Source: Celoporthe dispersa | Taxonomy: Eukaryota > Ascomycota > Sordariomycetes > Diaporthales > Cryphonectriaceae | Length of the DNA stretch: 64,000 nucleotides | Reading direction: 5' to 3' | NCBI GenBank assembly: GCA_016584495.1 | Contig: WAID01000005.1 | Coordinates: 2,182,501 to 2,246,500, forward strand | Shown here: positions 22,173 through 34,240 of the stretch, piece after piece | How the letters are laid out: every line of letters starts with the position of its first letter | Numbering within the stretch: the stretch's first letter is position 1 | The notes under the pieces: generated by a model | The model's input: only the letters and a program-made list of their open reading frames with translations | Databases searched by the model: none | Told to the model about the DNA's origin: nothing | Translations under genes and position numbers: made by a program

Positions 22173-23563
22173 TTAGTTGCTGCTACCAAACTTGCGCACG
22201 GTGGCGTCCAGCGCCCTGGCAAAGTGCTCGACATTGTTATCATTCAGGCCGGCGATGGATATCCGTGACGTGCTGGCCATGTAGACATGATGGACCTCTA
22301 GAATTCGGACCTTGGTTAGCAACAAGCATATCCCGCGGAGGAAGGGTGGCGGGTTCGTGATCTTGCCGACATACTCTCGAGGTGCACGACCTGGGCGGGC
22401 TTGATGCCCAGGTACCCAAACATGCCAGTCTGCTTCACGACGTGCTCCCAGCTGCCGGGCGTCCCCAGCCTGGTCAGCTCCTGGAACAGGCGGCCCCGCA
22501 TCTTCAGGATGCGCCCGCTCATGGTGACCAGGTCCTGGGCCCACTGCTTCCTGATGTCGGGCGAGCTGAGCACGGCCTCGGCGATGCTCGCGCCGTACAG
22601 AGGCGGGGTGCTGATGGTGGCGCGCTGGGCGTTCTCGAGGATGCTCTGCAGGGTGGCGGCCAGGCTGTCGGCGGCGGCGACGAAGAGCACAGCGCCGACG
22701 CGCTCGCCGTAGAGGCCCATGGACTTGGCGAACGAGAGGCAGACGGCGGCCTCGAGGCCGAGGTCGTCGGTGAAGTGGCGCACGGCCCAGGCGTCCTCGT
22801 CGACGGAGCCCGAGTTGAACCCGAGGTAGGCGGCGTCGAAGATGGGGAAGATGCCCCGGGCGCGCACGACGCCGGCAACCTCGCGCCACTGCTCGCGCGT
22901 GGGGTCGCAGCCGGTGGGGTTGTGGGCGCAGGCGTGGAGCACGACGGCGGAGCCGGGCTCTGCGGCGCGGAGGGCGCCCAGGAAGGCCTCGTGGTCGTAG
23001 GTGCGGGTCTCGTTGTTGTAGTAGGGCGCCCAGTGCACGCGGAAGCCCATGGTGTCGAAGAGGAGTTCGTGGTTGGGCCAGGTGGGCGAGGTGATGTAGA
23101 TGTTGTGGATGTTCGCGTTGGCCTTCTTGAGGGTCATGCCGGCGAGGAGGAGGGCGCCCGTGCCGGAGAGGGACTGGACACCTGCTATCTGGTTCGGAGG
23201 TTCTCTCCCGTCTTAGCCTTCTTCTCGTCTCGCCTCCGCCCAGGCACGACAGGGAACATCACTCACCCTGCGCTCCGCCAGTGCCCTCGAGCCGTGGAAG
23301 AGCAGCTCGACCGATGTGTCGCGGAAGGCCCTGTGGCCCATCATGGGGAGGTACTCGTGGTCGGCGCCGGCCAGCTTCTCCTTGGCCATCTGGACAGACG
23401 GCAGCACCCAGGGCCTGCCATTCTCATCGCGGTAGGCGCCCACACAGACGTTGATCTTGTCGGGGGATTCGTCGGCGTTGTAGCGCCGGAGCACCTCGAA
23501 GATGCCGTCGGGCTCGACGGACTCGGCCGCGTCGAAGTAGGAGTTGTGGCTGACGGACCCCAT
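22173..23563 (-). CDS. Aspartate aminotransferase (class I, PLP-dependent)
   Basis: Transfers the amino group between aspartate and 2-oxoglutarate, linking nitrogen metabolism with the TCA cycle and malate-aspartate exchange. Three exons: 23563-23267, 23188-22375 and 22297-22173, with introns of 78 and 77 nt. Total 411 residues, the normal size. Motifs: SGTGALLLAG (cofactor phosphate side), HNPTGCDPT (substrate carboxylate region), the PLP lysine K254 in SFAKSMGLYGERVG, and MASTSRISIAGLN near the C-terminus with the substrate-binding arginine. The N-terminus MGSVSHNSYFD lacks a mitochondrial presequence, pointing to the cytosolic form. The tail (KFGSSN) has no PTS1. The frame is intact. Confidence 0.95.
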
Positions 23564-24567
23564 CTCAGGTCCTGTTGGGTGTGTAGCAGGTAGTAACCTC
23601 TAGGTGGCTGGAGGGAGAAAGAGACAGACAGAGAGAGAGAGAGAGAGTGTGTGTGTGTGTCTCTCTGTGTGTGTGTGTATGCCAATTCCTCTTTCACCGG
23701 GACAATCTCGGGGCGCCGTCTCGGGAACGCTGGACGGTGTTTTTATTGTTTGCCATTTGTCTGCGGATATCAGCGGCAAACAATTTTCTTCGTGTGGAAC
23801 CCCGTTGGCCGCAGGGAATGCCCCAGCGACTCCCAACCGTCATGTCATCGCATCGTGATGGGGGCGTCAGAATCCCACTGGGCGCCGAGCTCGGCCGCGT
23901 GGAAAACCTCGTAGGATCCTTCGAGGAGGGCTGGAGTGCATCTACACCCAATTGGACGAGGCCAGACCTGCAGCCCACGATGCCATGTTCCATCCACGCT
24001 CCATAATAATACGTCCACCCCTGCATGACGGGCGGTCAATCAGAGCGCTCGGCTTGGGCCGGGGCGGTGGCGGCGCAGAGAGAGGGTTAGGGTTTACTTT
24101 ACCGTCTGGTCGGGTCTTTGTCCTGGCAAAGCGCACAGGATGAGAGGCTGTTGTTGGGTGCAGACGTGCTGAGAGCGTCTTGGGTCGACAGGATACTCTG
24201 TCGCCGACGGGCTCTCGCGAGGTCGTCTGGTTACAGCTCGCTGCGGCGGTAGAGGTCGAGGCCGTCGGCCCTGGGCTGTCGCGTCGCTGCCCTTCCAGAG
24301 GCTGTGGATCCTTGCCTGGCCGTGTCTCGTCCTCCCCCCCTCTCTCTCACCACCGTCTCTCACATTCTCGAGGCTTGGAACTCGAGGCATCGTTCCGGGC
24401 GCGGGTCCACACCAACGGCCGATTTCATCGACATCATCTCCTGATGAGTCCCCTGCTGCGACCCACTGCTGCGGGCCGGAGCCACGGGAGCGGACCTGGC
24501 CAAGATGTGCGGAAACCTTCCGCCAAAGCCGAGCTTCCGAGTCCCGTAAGCGCGGATGATGACGCCG
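23564..24567. other. Intergenic
   Basis: Upstream of the aminotransferase and downstream of the secreted-protein gene. A GA/GT compound repeat lies right before the aminotransferase start. No gene seen. Confidence 0.5.
23631..23678. repeat. Compound GA/GT/CT microsatellite in aminotransferase 5' region
   Basis: GA units (23631-23646) run into GT units, a short CT block and more GT units, 70-110 bases upstream of the aminotransferase start codon. On the coding strand this reads as an AC/CT-rich leader. Confidence 0.85.
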
Positions 24568-26009
24568 CTACTCTTCTTGCCTCCAGACCGGCCAGTTGAG
24601 ATATCGGACGAGGCTCTCGAATTGGCCAGCAAATGCCTCGGCGGTCTGGTCCTCTCCGCTGACCGCTTCGACGAGCGTCGAGCAGATGCGCCTGGTCACC
24701 CCATACACGGCGCCATACGCCAGGCTTTCACCCGTCGCGGTGGTCGGGAGGTACTCTGTCGCGCAGCGCTGGATCTCACCCTCGTCGCCGCGTTTTTCCC
24801 AGTCTATGAAGGGCACCAGCAGGCGCTGGGCGACTTTAAGAGACGCGTTGATGGTCTTGTCTTCGGATCTGGCTAGGGAGGCGACCTTGTCGGCGTACCT
24901 GGCTACGGTCTGGTCCACGACCCTCTGCCAGTCGTGCGCAGCACCGCCTGGCTTGTGGCCGAGGATAAGCTTCTCGATGTCGTAGCGGACTGGGTCGAGT
25001 TCCCGGCTGGCGATGTGGACTAGGCGGGGGGCGTGGTGTGTTCCTGACGAGGTCCTATTAGCTATCGCGGGTCGGGTCGGATTTGTGGGAACTGCGTCTC
25101 CCTCCTACCCTCTCTGTCGTGCAGCCCACGGCCCTCGTGATTAAACAGGTCCAGCCCATACGCATACGCAGAGACGAATTGATCAAAGTTTGCCGTCGCA
25201 CTGCGGACACCGATACCGCCAGACCTAGAGACCCCCGAGCCCGGTGGGCCCTGACCTCGTCTGTGACCACCAGCACCAACCTTTGTTCTCACCCTCCTCA
25301 CAAACTCGAGCCCCTCCTCGAAGCTGCACAGGATGATCTCAAAGTCGCCCCCCAGCCGCATCAGCCCGTCGACCCGTCCCCGCCACTGGTTGTCGGCAAA
25401 TCTGCAGAACGTCTGCGCACGCTGATACTCGGCTTCGACGCCGCCAGAGGTCGTGTCGTTGAGAACGATCCGGTCGCCAAAGTCAAGGGTGCCATCTTGA
25501 CCTTTGGCGGCGGAGTGTCCATCAATGTAGAGCAGGTTGAGGTCCCTGCTCGTCTTGTACGTGTGCAGCCATCCTGCCAGACCGTCGTCTCCGTCGTCCC
25601 TGTCAGTCATGCCAGCGGGGTGAGGGCCTGGTCGCATGACTTCCTGCTGCTTCTCGCCGTTGAGGCTATCGGGTCGGCGTACAGGTTCATGACCACCCTC
25701 TTGCGACTCTCTACCGCGCCGTTTCCGAGCAAATATGAGTGAGAACTCGGGATCAAGTGCCAGAAACTCGGTGCCACTGATGATTTCTGGCTCAGGGTTG
25801 CCGTGATACAGCAGTGTGCCACTGGGGATCATCGCTAGGAACGCAGACATGCCGTTGCCGCCGGCGTTGACGGAAGAGTCCCATTTCCGCAGCGCAGAGT
25901 AGATTGCATTAAAAATGTGGCTGTTGGAGAGGTCCTCACGCTGGCCCTCGGAGCCCAAGACAGCCTGGATGCTGACAATCAGCGCCAAACAAAACATGAG
26001 CCTCTTCAT
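24568..26009 (-). CDS. Secreted conserved fungal protein of unknown function
   Basis: Two exons (26009-25109 and 25043-24568) joined over a 65-nt intron, 458 residues. The start at 26009 (MKRLMFCLALIVSIQAVLG) gives a clean signal peptide; an in-frame Met at 26018 or 26078 would spoil it. The mature part contains GWLHTYKTSRDLNLLYIDG, followed by HSAAKGQDGTLDFGDRI. I recognise this pattern from a family of secreted ascomycete proteins annotated only as hypothetical. Cysteines are few (one lies in ILCSFEEG). No catalytic motif is visible. A region rich in R, G and E (about 110-170) looks disordered. Function unknown, probably extracellular. The frame is intact. Confidence 0.8.
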
Positions 26010-26756
26010 TGCGCACATGTGACAGCAAGAGAGCGAGGAAGATCGATCTGATGTGTGGGTGCAGGATGAGTCCCGCATGGATCATGGACCGTATGATCTG
26101 CCTATAAGGCGCCATTTTGACGTGCCTCATACCTCCGAGACCGAAGGGGTCCGCTCGGCTTTGCGGGTTGATCTTATCTGATCGATCGCCCTGGGCTAAT
26201 TGGCTGCCCAATTCCTCGAGGAGTTCCATGGTGGGACACACACTTGTCGTCGTCGGCTTGTTGATGCTGCTCGCCAAAGGTCACCTCTGTTGGTGTTGCA
26301 GCCCAGACGCCATCTTCTTCTCGCCGGAATGATGCTGCATCGTCTCGCCATGAAGGTGCGGCCCTGTTGTGTGGCGATGTAGTGGTCTGGTACGCAGGCA
26401 TGACATATCTTCAGTCATACGGGAGAAGTGATCTTCGGATGAAACATATTTCTGGATCAAAGAAACAAGAAAGAGGGCGCCATGTTTGCAGATTCGAGAT
26501 GTGCCGAAGTATGCTTGTACGGGCTGAGGCCAAATACTCATCGTGAGAAGGTGCGCCCTGGCTTTGAGTATCATACGATGAACATGGACAGGGGTCAGTC
26601 ATTACATAACCACGCAAGCAAGCAAGTATGAAGGTACGTACCTCTGGGATTACATAATCTCGCAGCTTCCTCTCTCACACAAACACAGCTTCTGATCTTT
26701 GCCGGTAATTCGCAGTCCACACATTCATCGTCAACCTCGTCGTCTATGCCAGAGCT
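26010..26756. other. Divergent intergenic region
   Basis: Between the start of the secreted-protein gene (-) and the RecQ-like gene (+), so it should hold both promoters. No gene or clear motif seen. Confidence 0.45.
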
Positions 26757-29368
26757 ATGCGCCGAGCCTGTGCCGCACCGCACTCTTACGGGAGCTACTT
26801 GTTCAGCTTGAGATCCGTTTCGAGGCTCGCCTTCTCCACAAGCGCACGCGTGCTCGCAAAGCCCTCCAGCCCGGAGCGGCGGAAAACCCCAGAATCTTTC
26901 TCCAAGAAATATGATGTGCAGATCGGACTCGACACTGGGGCAGCCCTGGAGCATGCGCGCCACCTGCTCAGGGAGAAGCTTGGCTACGAGGACTTCTCGC
27001 CCAAGCAGGAGACCGCAGTCTCACGCATCCTTGAGGGCCACGATGCTCTTCTATCATGGCCGAGGGAGAGGGGCACGGCTGACAGCTTCCTGGTAAGCCG
27101 AGATGGGACCTCGGGCACACGCGATGAGGTGCTCTGTTTGCTTTGGCTGCTGACGACCCTACAAGACAGCTATCGTGGCTGCAATAGCATGTATGCGAGT
27201 CTCCGACAGTAGCGTTCTCCTGCAGGCTCTGTAGCTACTTCTAGGCTGTCCGTTGTGTTGCTCAGCCGCTGGTCCATGCCATATTTGAATTCTAGCAGCT
27301 GCACCAGGACATCAGGACACAGCCGCGAGTGAGGGTGCATGCTGACCTTTGCGCTGCTAGGTGGCCCCGGGGACAAGCGGCCAGGACTCCACACCGTTGT
27401 GGTCTCAGCTTCAGAGGCTCGCCTTGAGGAGTATACCCGCTTGGCAAACCTACTCGGTGTCTCTGCCGTTTCGTTGCTAGAGGCAGATACTCCCGAACGC
27501 ATAGGAGAAGTCCATGCGGCTCTTTCTGAACGACAGCACCAGATCCTCTTGCTATCCCCGAAACGGCTCCTATACAATTCCACGATGGACTGCATAAGGA
27601 AACAAAATTATCTATGGCGCATGCGAACCTTCATATTCGACGAAGCCGAGCAGCTTTCCAAGGTTGCCGGCCTCGCCACCCAGGCACACGACTTCGCTTT
27701 CCGCGCCCTCGCCGCTCTGCCTGCTGGGCCGAGGCGGAGCATTGTCTGCACAATGGATCTCCTGGGGCCTGACATCGTCAAGGATGTGCGCGACGTAGTC
27801 GGCATGCCCGACCAGTCCGTCTCTGTCTTACCGCAAAGGATGCCTTTAAATCTTCGAATACGGGTGCACCCAGTGCAGCGAAGGCATGATAAGTTTCCGG
27901 CTCTGCTCGAACTTCTAGAGCAGGTCCCGGGCCGTACGTGCATCAGCGTTCACCATGAGACGACAGCGGTGCAGGTCGCCCGCAAGCTCAGGGCCGAAGG
28001 TCTTGACGCAGCCGCTCTTGTGGCTCCTCAACCCGACCGGCGGCTCGGCCGCCTGCCATCCGTCGACACTACTGCCGCCCAGGCCTCCCACCACAACATC
28101 ATCGTCTCGCCCAGAAACGCTTTACACCTCGTAAAAGCAGCCGATGTCCGACACGTAATTTCGCACGCCGTACCGCACTCGCTGGACTCTTTGGCCAATA
28201 CTATGAGCTTGGCAGGCCTGGACAGCGAGCTCAGCCAATATACGATTTCTCTGTGTTCCGAGGAGGTTGCCACAACACGACAGGATTTTTGTGCAATGCA
28301 GCTGTCAGCCAGGGAGACCCACGATCTTGTCGCGGATTTCTTCAACGGGCAGGACGGCGTGGTTTCTGTCGGGGCTTTCTCGCCGTGGACGAGAGGCTGC
28401 TGTCCCTCCGCCACGACCTGATGGCAGACCAGGTGAAGAGCTTGACCTTCGGAATTCTCGACAAGCAAGAACGTCTTATCAAGGCTCTACGTCTACCCGC
28501 ATTACCGTCTTCCTATATCCTTCTATCGCCGCCTCCACCCTCCTTGCCCCAGCCAAATCTTTCGAGTGCCATTGCGCAGCACAGCCGTCCGATTGGCAAC
28601 GGGAGGGAAGTTGTTGACTTGTTTGCTCTCTCTCGAACTCTCGACTCTCCCTTCCAAGACGTGTTTAGGTTGATGGAGAAACTGCGCGGCCAACGATTTC
28701 TAGATATGTGGCCTGGGCGCAACCCTTCGGTTTCCGTCTACCAGCTCTTGAAGATCCCTCGAGACGAGGACCTGGTACGCCTCGGAGAAGTCGTTTACGC
28801 AGCACATCAGCGGGAGCATCGGAAAAGATGGCGGACTATATGCGTGTCATTGAGACCCTTACTGCAAATGGCTGTATCCATGCTTCTGTGTGAGTCGAGT
28901 TTGCGTCTTCACCGTACTGCCTTTCGGGTTTATTCTTTTTATTTTCTTCCCTTCCTTTTCTTCTCTTCCTTTGTCTCTCCTTTTGCAGCCCCCTGCCATG
29001 TCACTCCACGGCAACAGCCTTGGAACACAATTACTTGACTTTAGCTTTGCTGATCATATTCTTTGAGCAGCGCCCGAAGTCTGGATCTAGAACTACCCGG
29101 GGACCAGGATCGCTGTGGCACCTGCTCGTCCTGTCTTGGCCAGCGCGCGGTCCTACATAGGTGGTTCCCTCCCGAGGTCAGCGAGCAAAACGTCGCCAAG
29201 GTGGCACAGGCGGTGCCACGGGGTTCAAGTCCCAAGTTGATGGCCAAGTTTGCGATGGGCATCGCGTCGAGGAAGATGCAAAACCTCCGCTTAACAACGC
29301 ATCGAGACTTCGCATGTATGCGAGGCTGTACATTCGATGTCAGTTCTGTACCCTATCACCTCTTGTGA
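26757..29368 (+). CDS. RecQ-like superfamily 2 helicase, degenerate ATP-binding loop, two frame breaks
   Basis: Exon model: 26757-27092, 27166-27190, 27361-28889 and 29071-29368, with branch points before each acceptor. The N-terminus (RLAFSTSARVLAK) resembles a mitochondrial presequence. The segment LGYEDFSPKQETAVSRIL matches the RecQ-type Q motif. It is followed by GHDALL, where motif I (GGGKS) belongs, but the sequence reads SWPRERGTADSFL without a GK[ST]. Motif Ia (GLHTVVVSA), a DEAE box (IFDEAEQLS) and a C-terminal CGTCSSC (possible zinc ligands) follow. One base is missing in T3 at 28376-28378 and one in A4 at 28823-28826. With both counted the length is 730 codons. It could be an inactive relative, a pseudogene, or a gene whose motif is masked by sequence error. 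The first exons and the 3' end are the least certain parts. Confidence 0.6.
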
Positions 29369-29717
29369 CGTGGGCCGCACCGAGCTCTCCCACCGCTACC
29401 CCAGCAGCCTTGTTCATAATATCAGCTAACATTTCATTATAGGATTTAATAGCGGTCTTTAGCGCGTACTGTGGGATACCGAAGGACCAAATATCACCTC
29501 TAAGCCCTTACAACCTGTTCTACGGCGGTGACAAACGCTTTGTCGGACGCCCAAGGGCATAGGGTGAACTGCATAGCATGTTGCGGGCTACGCTGTCCAC
29601 TCCTTTGGGAATGCAGGTATAGGGGACTTGACGCTATCCATCGTAAATACGGGAACTCTCTTGGCCTCTGCTTCGCATCTGGGTCTGCCTGGCCAGGCTG
29701 AGGAGACGTCTGAGGTT
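29369..29717. other. Intergenic between converging genes
   Basis: About 350 bases shared by the 3' ends of the helicase-like gene and the SDR. No gene seen. Confidence 0.5.
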
Positions 29718-30822
29718 TCACTCCGATGGCAGTACCGCCACTCCCTTCAGCTCCTCTTCAGTCCACTGCATCAAGGCCTCTTTCATCTCATCATCTCTGG
29801 CACTCGCGCCCTCCCTGTCGGGTATACCGACGGGTTCATAATACTTCCCACTCACTACATCGGGGCTCGTCGCTGTCCATAAGTGATTTCTGGCACCCTT
29901 GTCCGGGCTCACACTGATGAAGGGACCGATGGGCTTGGTCATGCGGATAAGACGGCTCTCCTTGCCAAGCTCAACTCCCATCCCGGTGTTGACCCTCCCC
30001 GGGTGAAGTGCGACGATGTCGATCTCCGGGTGAAGCTTGGCGAGGTGCTTGGTGAGGTGGATGAGCGCCAGCTTGCTCTGGCCGTATCTCCGCAAGTAAC
30101 CCTTCAGAAGTGTCAGTAACAAGGCACGCGGCACCAGACCACTTCTAACGTTCAACGACAGGACTCACCATGTCTGCACAGTCGGTCTTCACCTTGTCGA
30201 AGAGAATCCCTCCCTTGGGCGCCATTGCCCAGCCCTCACTGCTCACGATCACGAGCCGGCCCCGGCGAGGGGTGCTACCTTCACCCTGCTGCGGCTCCGC
30301 CGTGCGCAGCATCAATGGCATCAGCAACCTGGCCAGGAGCGCGTGGCCAACATAATTAATCCCAAAATGGCTCTCGTACCCTTCCTTCGTGATCCCAGGC
30401 TTGACGCGGATGATGCCTGCGTTCAGGATCAAGAGGTCCAGCCTGTCCTCTTTGCGGGTGAAGTCGGCCGCACACTGCTGCACGCTCTCAAACGAGCCTA
30501 GGTCGAGATCCAGAAACCGTATCTCGGTCTTGTCCCCCTCTGTCTCCTCGCCCCCATAGGCGTCCTTCATGATGCGACCCACGAGCGCCTCCTTCCCGCC
30601 CTCGTCCCGCGGGGGCAGGTCCGCCACGTAGATCCGGGCGGGGCGGCCGTGCCTCGCCAGCTGCGTCGCCGTCACACGACCCAGGTCCCCCGCGGCCCCA
30701 GTGATCAGGACGACCCTGCCGGTCATGGACGGGATGTCGCGGGCCGGCTCGAAGGAGGCCGTTTTTTTCTCACTCTTGGACCCGAACACGGTCACGCGCA
30801 GCATGTTCCGAAGGTCCTCCAT
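29718..30822 (-). CDS. Short-chain dehydrogenase/reductase (SDR)
   Basis: NAD(P)-dependent oxidoreductase with a Rossmann fold. Exons 30822-30169 and 30101-29718, 67-nt intron with a CTGAC branch point, 345 residues. Motifs: TGAAGDLG (residues 41-48) for the cofactor, LDLDLGSFES (acidic loop), LILNAGI, and the catalytic YGQSK (Y224, K228), with IVSSEG supplying the serine. The family look is that of fungal retinol-dehydrogenase or WW-oxidoreductase-like SDRs; the substrate is unknown. The segment RPARIYVADLPP after the first fold suggests an unusual cofactor-specificity loop. The intron falls just before the catalytic tyrosine. Frame intact. Confidence 0.9.
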
Positions 30823-32043
30823 GGTGGGGAAAGGAAGGGAAAGAGGGAAAGAGGGAGAGAATTACTGAAAAGGAAGGGTAAAAAGCGGAGATATTGAGAA
30901 CGATTAGTACAAGATGGATGACGGCACGGTCGTGGGCATACAATTCGCTCTCTTCACTTGAGGTTTTCTCTCTCTCTCTCTCTCTCACATACACACACAA
31001 ACACATTCCAGCCGAAAAAAAAGGGGGTTCGGCGGAGATATAGGGCCTGTGGTCGTTTTGGCTGTATCTGCGAGTTGAAATGATGAACGCGACTCCCGAT
31101 GGGGCGTCTCCGCTTTCTCTTTGGACCCCCGTCGTCGAGTCTGGTCGCCACCACGGATACGAATACGATCACGATGCTGGCTGGTACGTAAAGGGATATG
31201 AACAAAGCTACCTAGCAGTAATTATTTGGCTTGCTCTCCACATGTTTGTTCCTCGGGAGCCGGTTGGGAGTCGAGTGGAAGGCCCCTAGATGTGTGCCCT
31301 AATAGTAGGTGATTTTCTAGTGCTGCAAGGGCATCAGCAGAGATAGGAATTGTGTATGAGCCACTTTTTATAATGATTAGTATATATCAACCTCTTTTTT
31401 TTTTTTTTTCTTTTGAAATTTACACTGCATATGGATAGCCTCATTGTAGCCATGAGATGTTCTCCCATTGACTTTATTTAATTGTGATCTGGATGAAAAC
31501 TGAGAGGTGGCCCTGCTGTTGCAACTTGCCCTCCCAAAGAATTATTACAACTGTCTGATTACTAATCGCTGTGAACAGCCCTCTTGATGTCTACTGGTTG
31601 AGCTTTGCAATGCATCACATCCAGAGGTCGCTGGTTCTAACTATCTTATCGACGCATCGGCAATTCTCCGGTTGACGGCTCGGCAGAAGAGAGAAGAGGT
31701 GGTGGTCTGCCATGCTACCCCTTGGAGAACCCCGACGGGGTAGATGCAGTGTTGCTTATTACATGGGAGATCGAAGGCATGCGGAGAAACCCCCGTCTTT
31801 ATTAGCATCTCGTGGAAGAAGGGATGTGCGGTTGTATCCTGATTCAAAGCAGCTTCAACGATAGATCTTAACAGGCCGTTCGTGCTGTGCATGATTATCA
31901 TCCGTACATACTTTGCTCGGGAGGTTAATTACCTGCCGTATTCTCACAAGTCGTCTATATTCTTCCTCTGATCCTATCAAGTTGCCCTTAAATAGTTGGT
32001 TTATTAGTATTTTCACCGGTACCCCAGACTATCGGTCGCCAGC
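30823..32043. other. Divergent intergenic region
   Basis: Between the SDR (-) and the P450 (+). Contains a CT/AC microsatellite at 30967-31005, a T run near 31390-31410, and a weak tRNA-like stretch around 31580-31650 that I do not accept as a gene. Confidence 0.5.
30967..31005. repeat. CT/AC compound microsatellite
   Basis: Ten CT units followed by AC-rich sequence, about 150 bases upstream of the SDR start (reads as GT/GA on its strand). Confidence 0.85.
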
Positions 32044-33928
32044 ATGGACATGGGCAAGAGCAGACAAGCCGACGACAATCTATATGCCGTCATCTCGTGG
32101 CTCATCGTCTTCTGGGCCTTGGTCGTCCTCTCGGCCGCAGTATGCCTCATCCGGGCTATCCGTATCCGCCTCCGCCCCTCCCTGCGCAGAATCCCCGGAC
32201 CCTTCCTCGCAAGCATCTCCGACCTCGACCGGATATGGAGCTGCGCGCGTGGGCAGCAGATGAACTACCACCGCCATCTCCACGACAAGTACGGCCCTGT
32301 GGTGCGTCTGGGACCCAATCACGTGTCCTTCTCAGACGGCAGCCTGATTCCTCAGATCTATGGGTTCGGCAGCAAGTTTGCAAAGAGCGATTTCTACAAG
32401 ATGTTTGACATTAGCACCAGAGCAGCAGCGGACAAGGGCCTGACAACGACGACCACGACGTTTTCTGAGCGCGACGAGATGCGCCACCGCGCCATGAAGA
32501 GGCCCGTCGGCGCCGCCTTCTCGATGAGCACGATGAAGGAGCTCGAGCCGCTGAACGACGTCTGCTCTGCCATCCTGACCCGAAAGCTCGAGGGGCTGGT
32601 CGGCCAGGACACGGACCTCGGCGACTGGGTGCACTGGTACGCCTGGGACGTCATCTCGTCGATTACCTTCTCGAATCGTCTCGGGTTCCTAGACCGGGAG
32701 ATGGACATCCGTGGTATTAATCGCGCCATCCAGGGGCGGCAGGTGTATAACAGCGTGGTCGGGCAGGCCCCGTGGCTGCATGGGCTGTTGTTTGGGAACG
32801 TTGGGTTTAGCTGGGCTGCTGGGTTTGTGCCGGGGCTTGCGGTTCTCAATTCATCGAGTTATATTGTGGATTTCACGGTGGAACAGGTGCGGCGGTATCA
32901 GAATAAGGAGAGGAATACTATCGAGGCAAAGGATCTCCTTTCGCGATTCAAGCGGTTTAAGGACGGGGAGCAAGTCATGAGCGACTCGGAGTTGCTGATG
33001 CATGCCTCTGGTAGTGTGTGAGTGACAGCTCCCTTTCTTCCTTTTTTCATTTTTGCCGCATGACAAGCAATTCGGCTCGAGGGCTGACATCTATTATACC
33101 TCTCCCATTCACAGCTTTGCGGGCAGCGACACTACAGCCATCTCTCTGCGAGCGCTGTTCTACTATTTATGTCGCAACCTCGGGTCCAAACAAAAGCTCC
33201 TGGCAGAGATCGACGATGCAGATACCGCAGGCAGGCTGTCAGACCCGGTCACATTCGCCGAGGCCTTGGAGCTCGAGTATCTCCAGGCTGTTATCAAGGA
33301 AGCCCTTCGTAAGCACTCTCGCCCACTCCCTAGGCCTCGCGCTCCGTCCATGTGGCCAGCTTTGGGCGCTGATAAATCACATCATATCTTGCTTTCTCAG
33401 GTATGCACCCGGCAGTCGGTCTTCTGCTTGAGCGGGTCGTCCCTCCAGGAGGAGCAAAGCTGGGTGGTGTTCATCTTGAAGAGGGCACTGTGGTTGGTAT
33501 TAATCCTTGGGTCGCCGCTCGAGAGAAAGCTGTCTATGGGGAAGATGCAGATAGATTCCGGCCTGAGAGGTGGATTGAGGCTGGTGAGAGGGAGTTGAAG
33601 CTGATGGAGCGGAACTTCTTGGCTGTTAGTGGCCCCTCACTTTGATTCTGTGCCTTTCCACGGTGTGAGCCTCTGCCGCTGGCTCATTACTCCCTCTCGC
33701 CCGGCCCTGCAATGCTAATGAATATCGATCCAGTTTGGCGGTGGAAGCAGGACTTGCCTGGGCAAGAATGTGTCCATGCTGGAGATGTCAAAGTTGGTAC
33801 CCCAGCTTCTTCGGCGATTTGACTTTGAGCTGTCGTATCCTGACAAGGAGTGGGAACTGTATGATTACTGGTTTGTGGCCCAAAAGGGACTTATCTGTAG
33901 AGTGTCTCGGCGGAAGACGGCGGCTTGA
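32044..33928 (+). CDS. Cytochrome P450, pisatin-demethylase-like class
   Basis: Heme monooxygenase anchored in the ER membrane. Exons 32044-33017, 33115-33308, 33401-33624 and 33734-33928; 528 residues with an intact frame. An N-terminal membrane helix (about 15-38) is followed by the proline-rich hinge RRIPGPFLA. The I-helix oxygen-binding motif is AGSDTTA (327-333), the ExxR motif is EALR, the PERF-like segment is FRPERW, and the heme loop is FGGGSRTCLGKN with Cys472 as iron ligand. The order FGxGxRxCxGKN followed by MLEMSKLVPQ is typical of fungal P450s related to pisatin demethylase. Substrate unknown; related enzymes act on plant phenolics or in secondary metabolism. It converges on a second SDR 0.3 kb away. 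The two could act together, but no core biosynthetic gene is nearby. Confidence 0.94.
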
Positions 33929-34240
33929 TCATTGCTTGCGAAAAGAGTCCTACACAATGTTCGAGAGCAAAGCTCTTTGAAAGTCACAAATGGTTCTCGT
34001 TGATCATCGTTTGGATCCAGACAATTGTAGTCTCTGCAAGGTTTATCTGAAAACTCACAGGCTGGAATGAATAACCAGCCGCAGAAGTCAATGAAATCAG
34101 TCTAATTTAAATTGGATACTCTTATAAATCGTATCTAATCTACTCCGTGCTATGGCCAATTGATCTCGACAGCAGCTCATGTGCAATGGATATCATTATA
34201 TTTGGAGTGAGAGACACACGACAGCCAAGACTTGGAGAAT
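33929..34240. other. Intergenic between converging P450 and SDR
   Basis: About 310 AT-rich bases, shared 3' region. Nothing else seen. Confidence 0.5.

Noticed and set aside
22382..23593. 403-codon plus-strand frame over the aminotransferase
   Set aside because: Antisense shadow of a well-supported gene.
29180..29245. GGGTTCAAGTCCC resembling a tRNA B box
   Set aside because: Lies in the helicase-like coding frame, with no A box and weak T-stem pairing.
31573..31650. tRNA-like stretch (GAGGTCGCTGGTTCTAAC)
   Set aside because: Resembles a tRNA T-arm region but stems do not pair and the B box is imperfect; at most a decayed relic.
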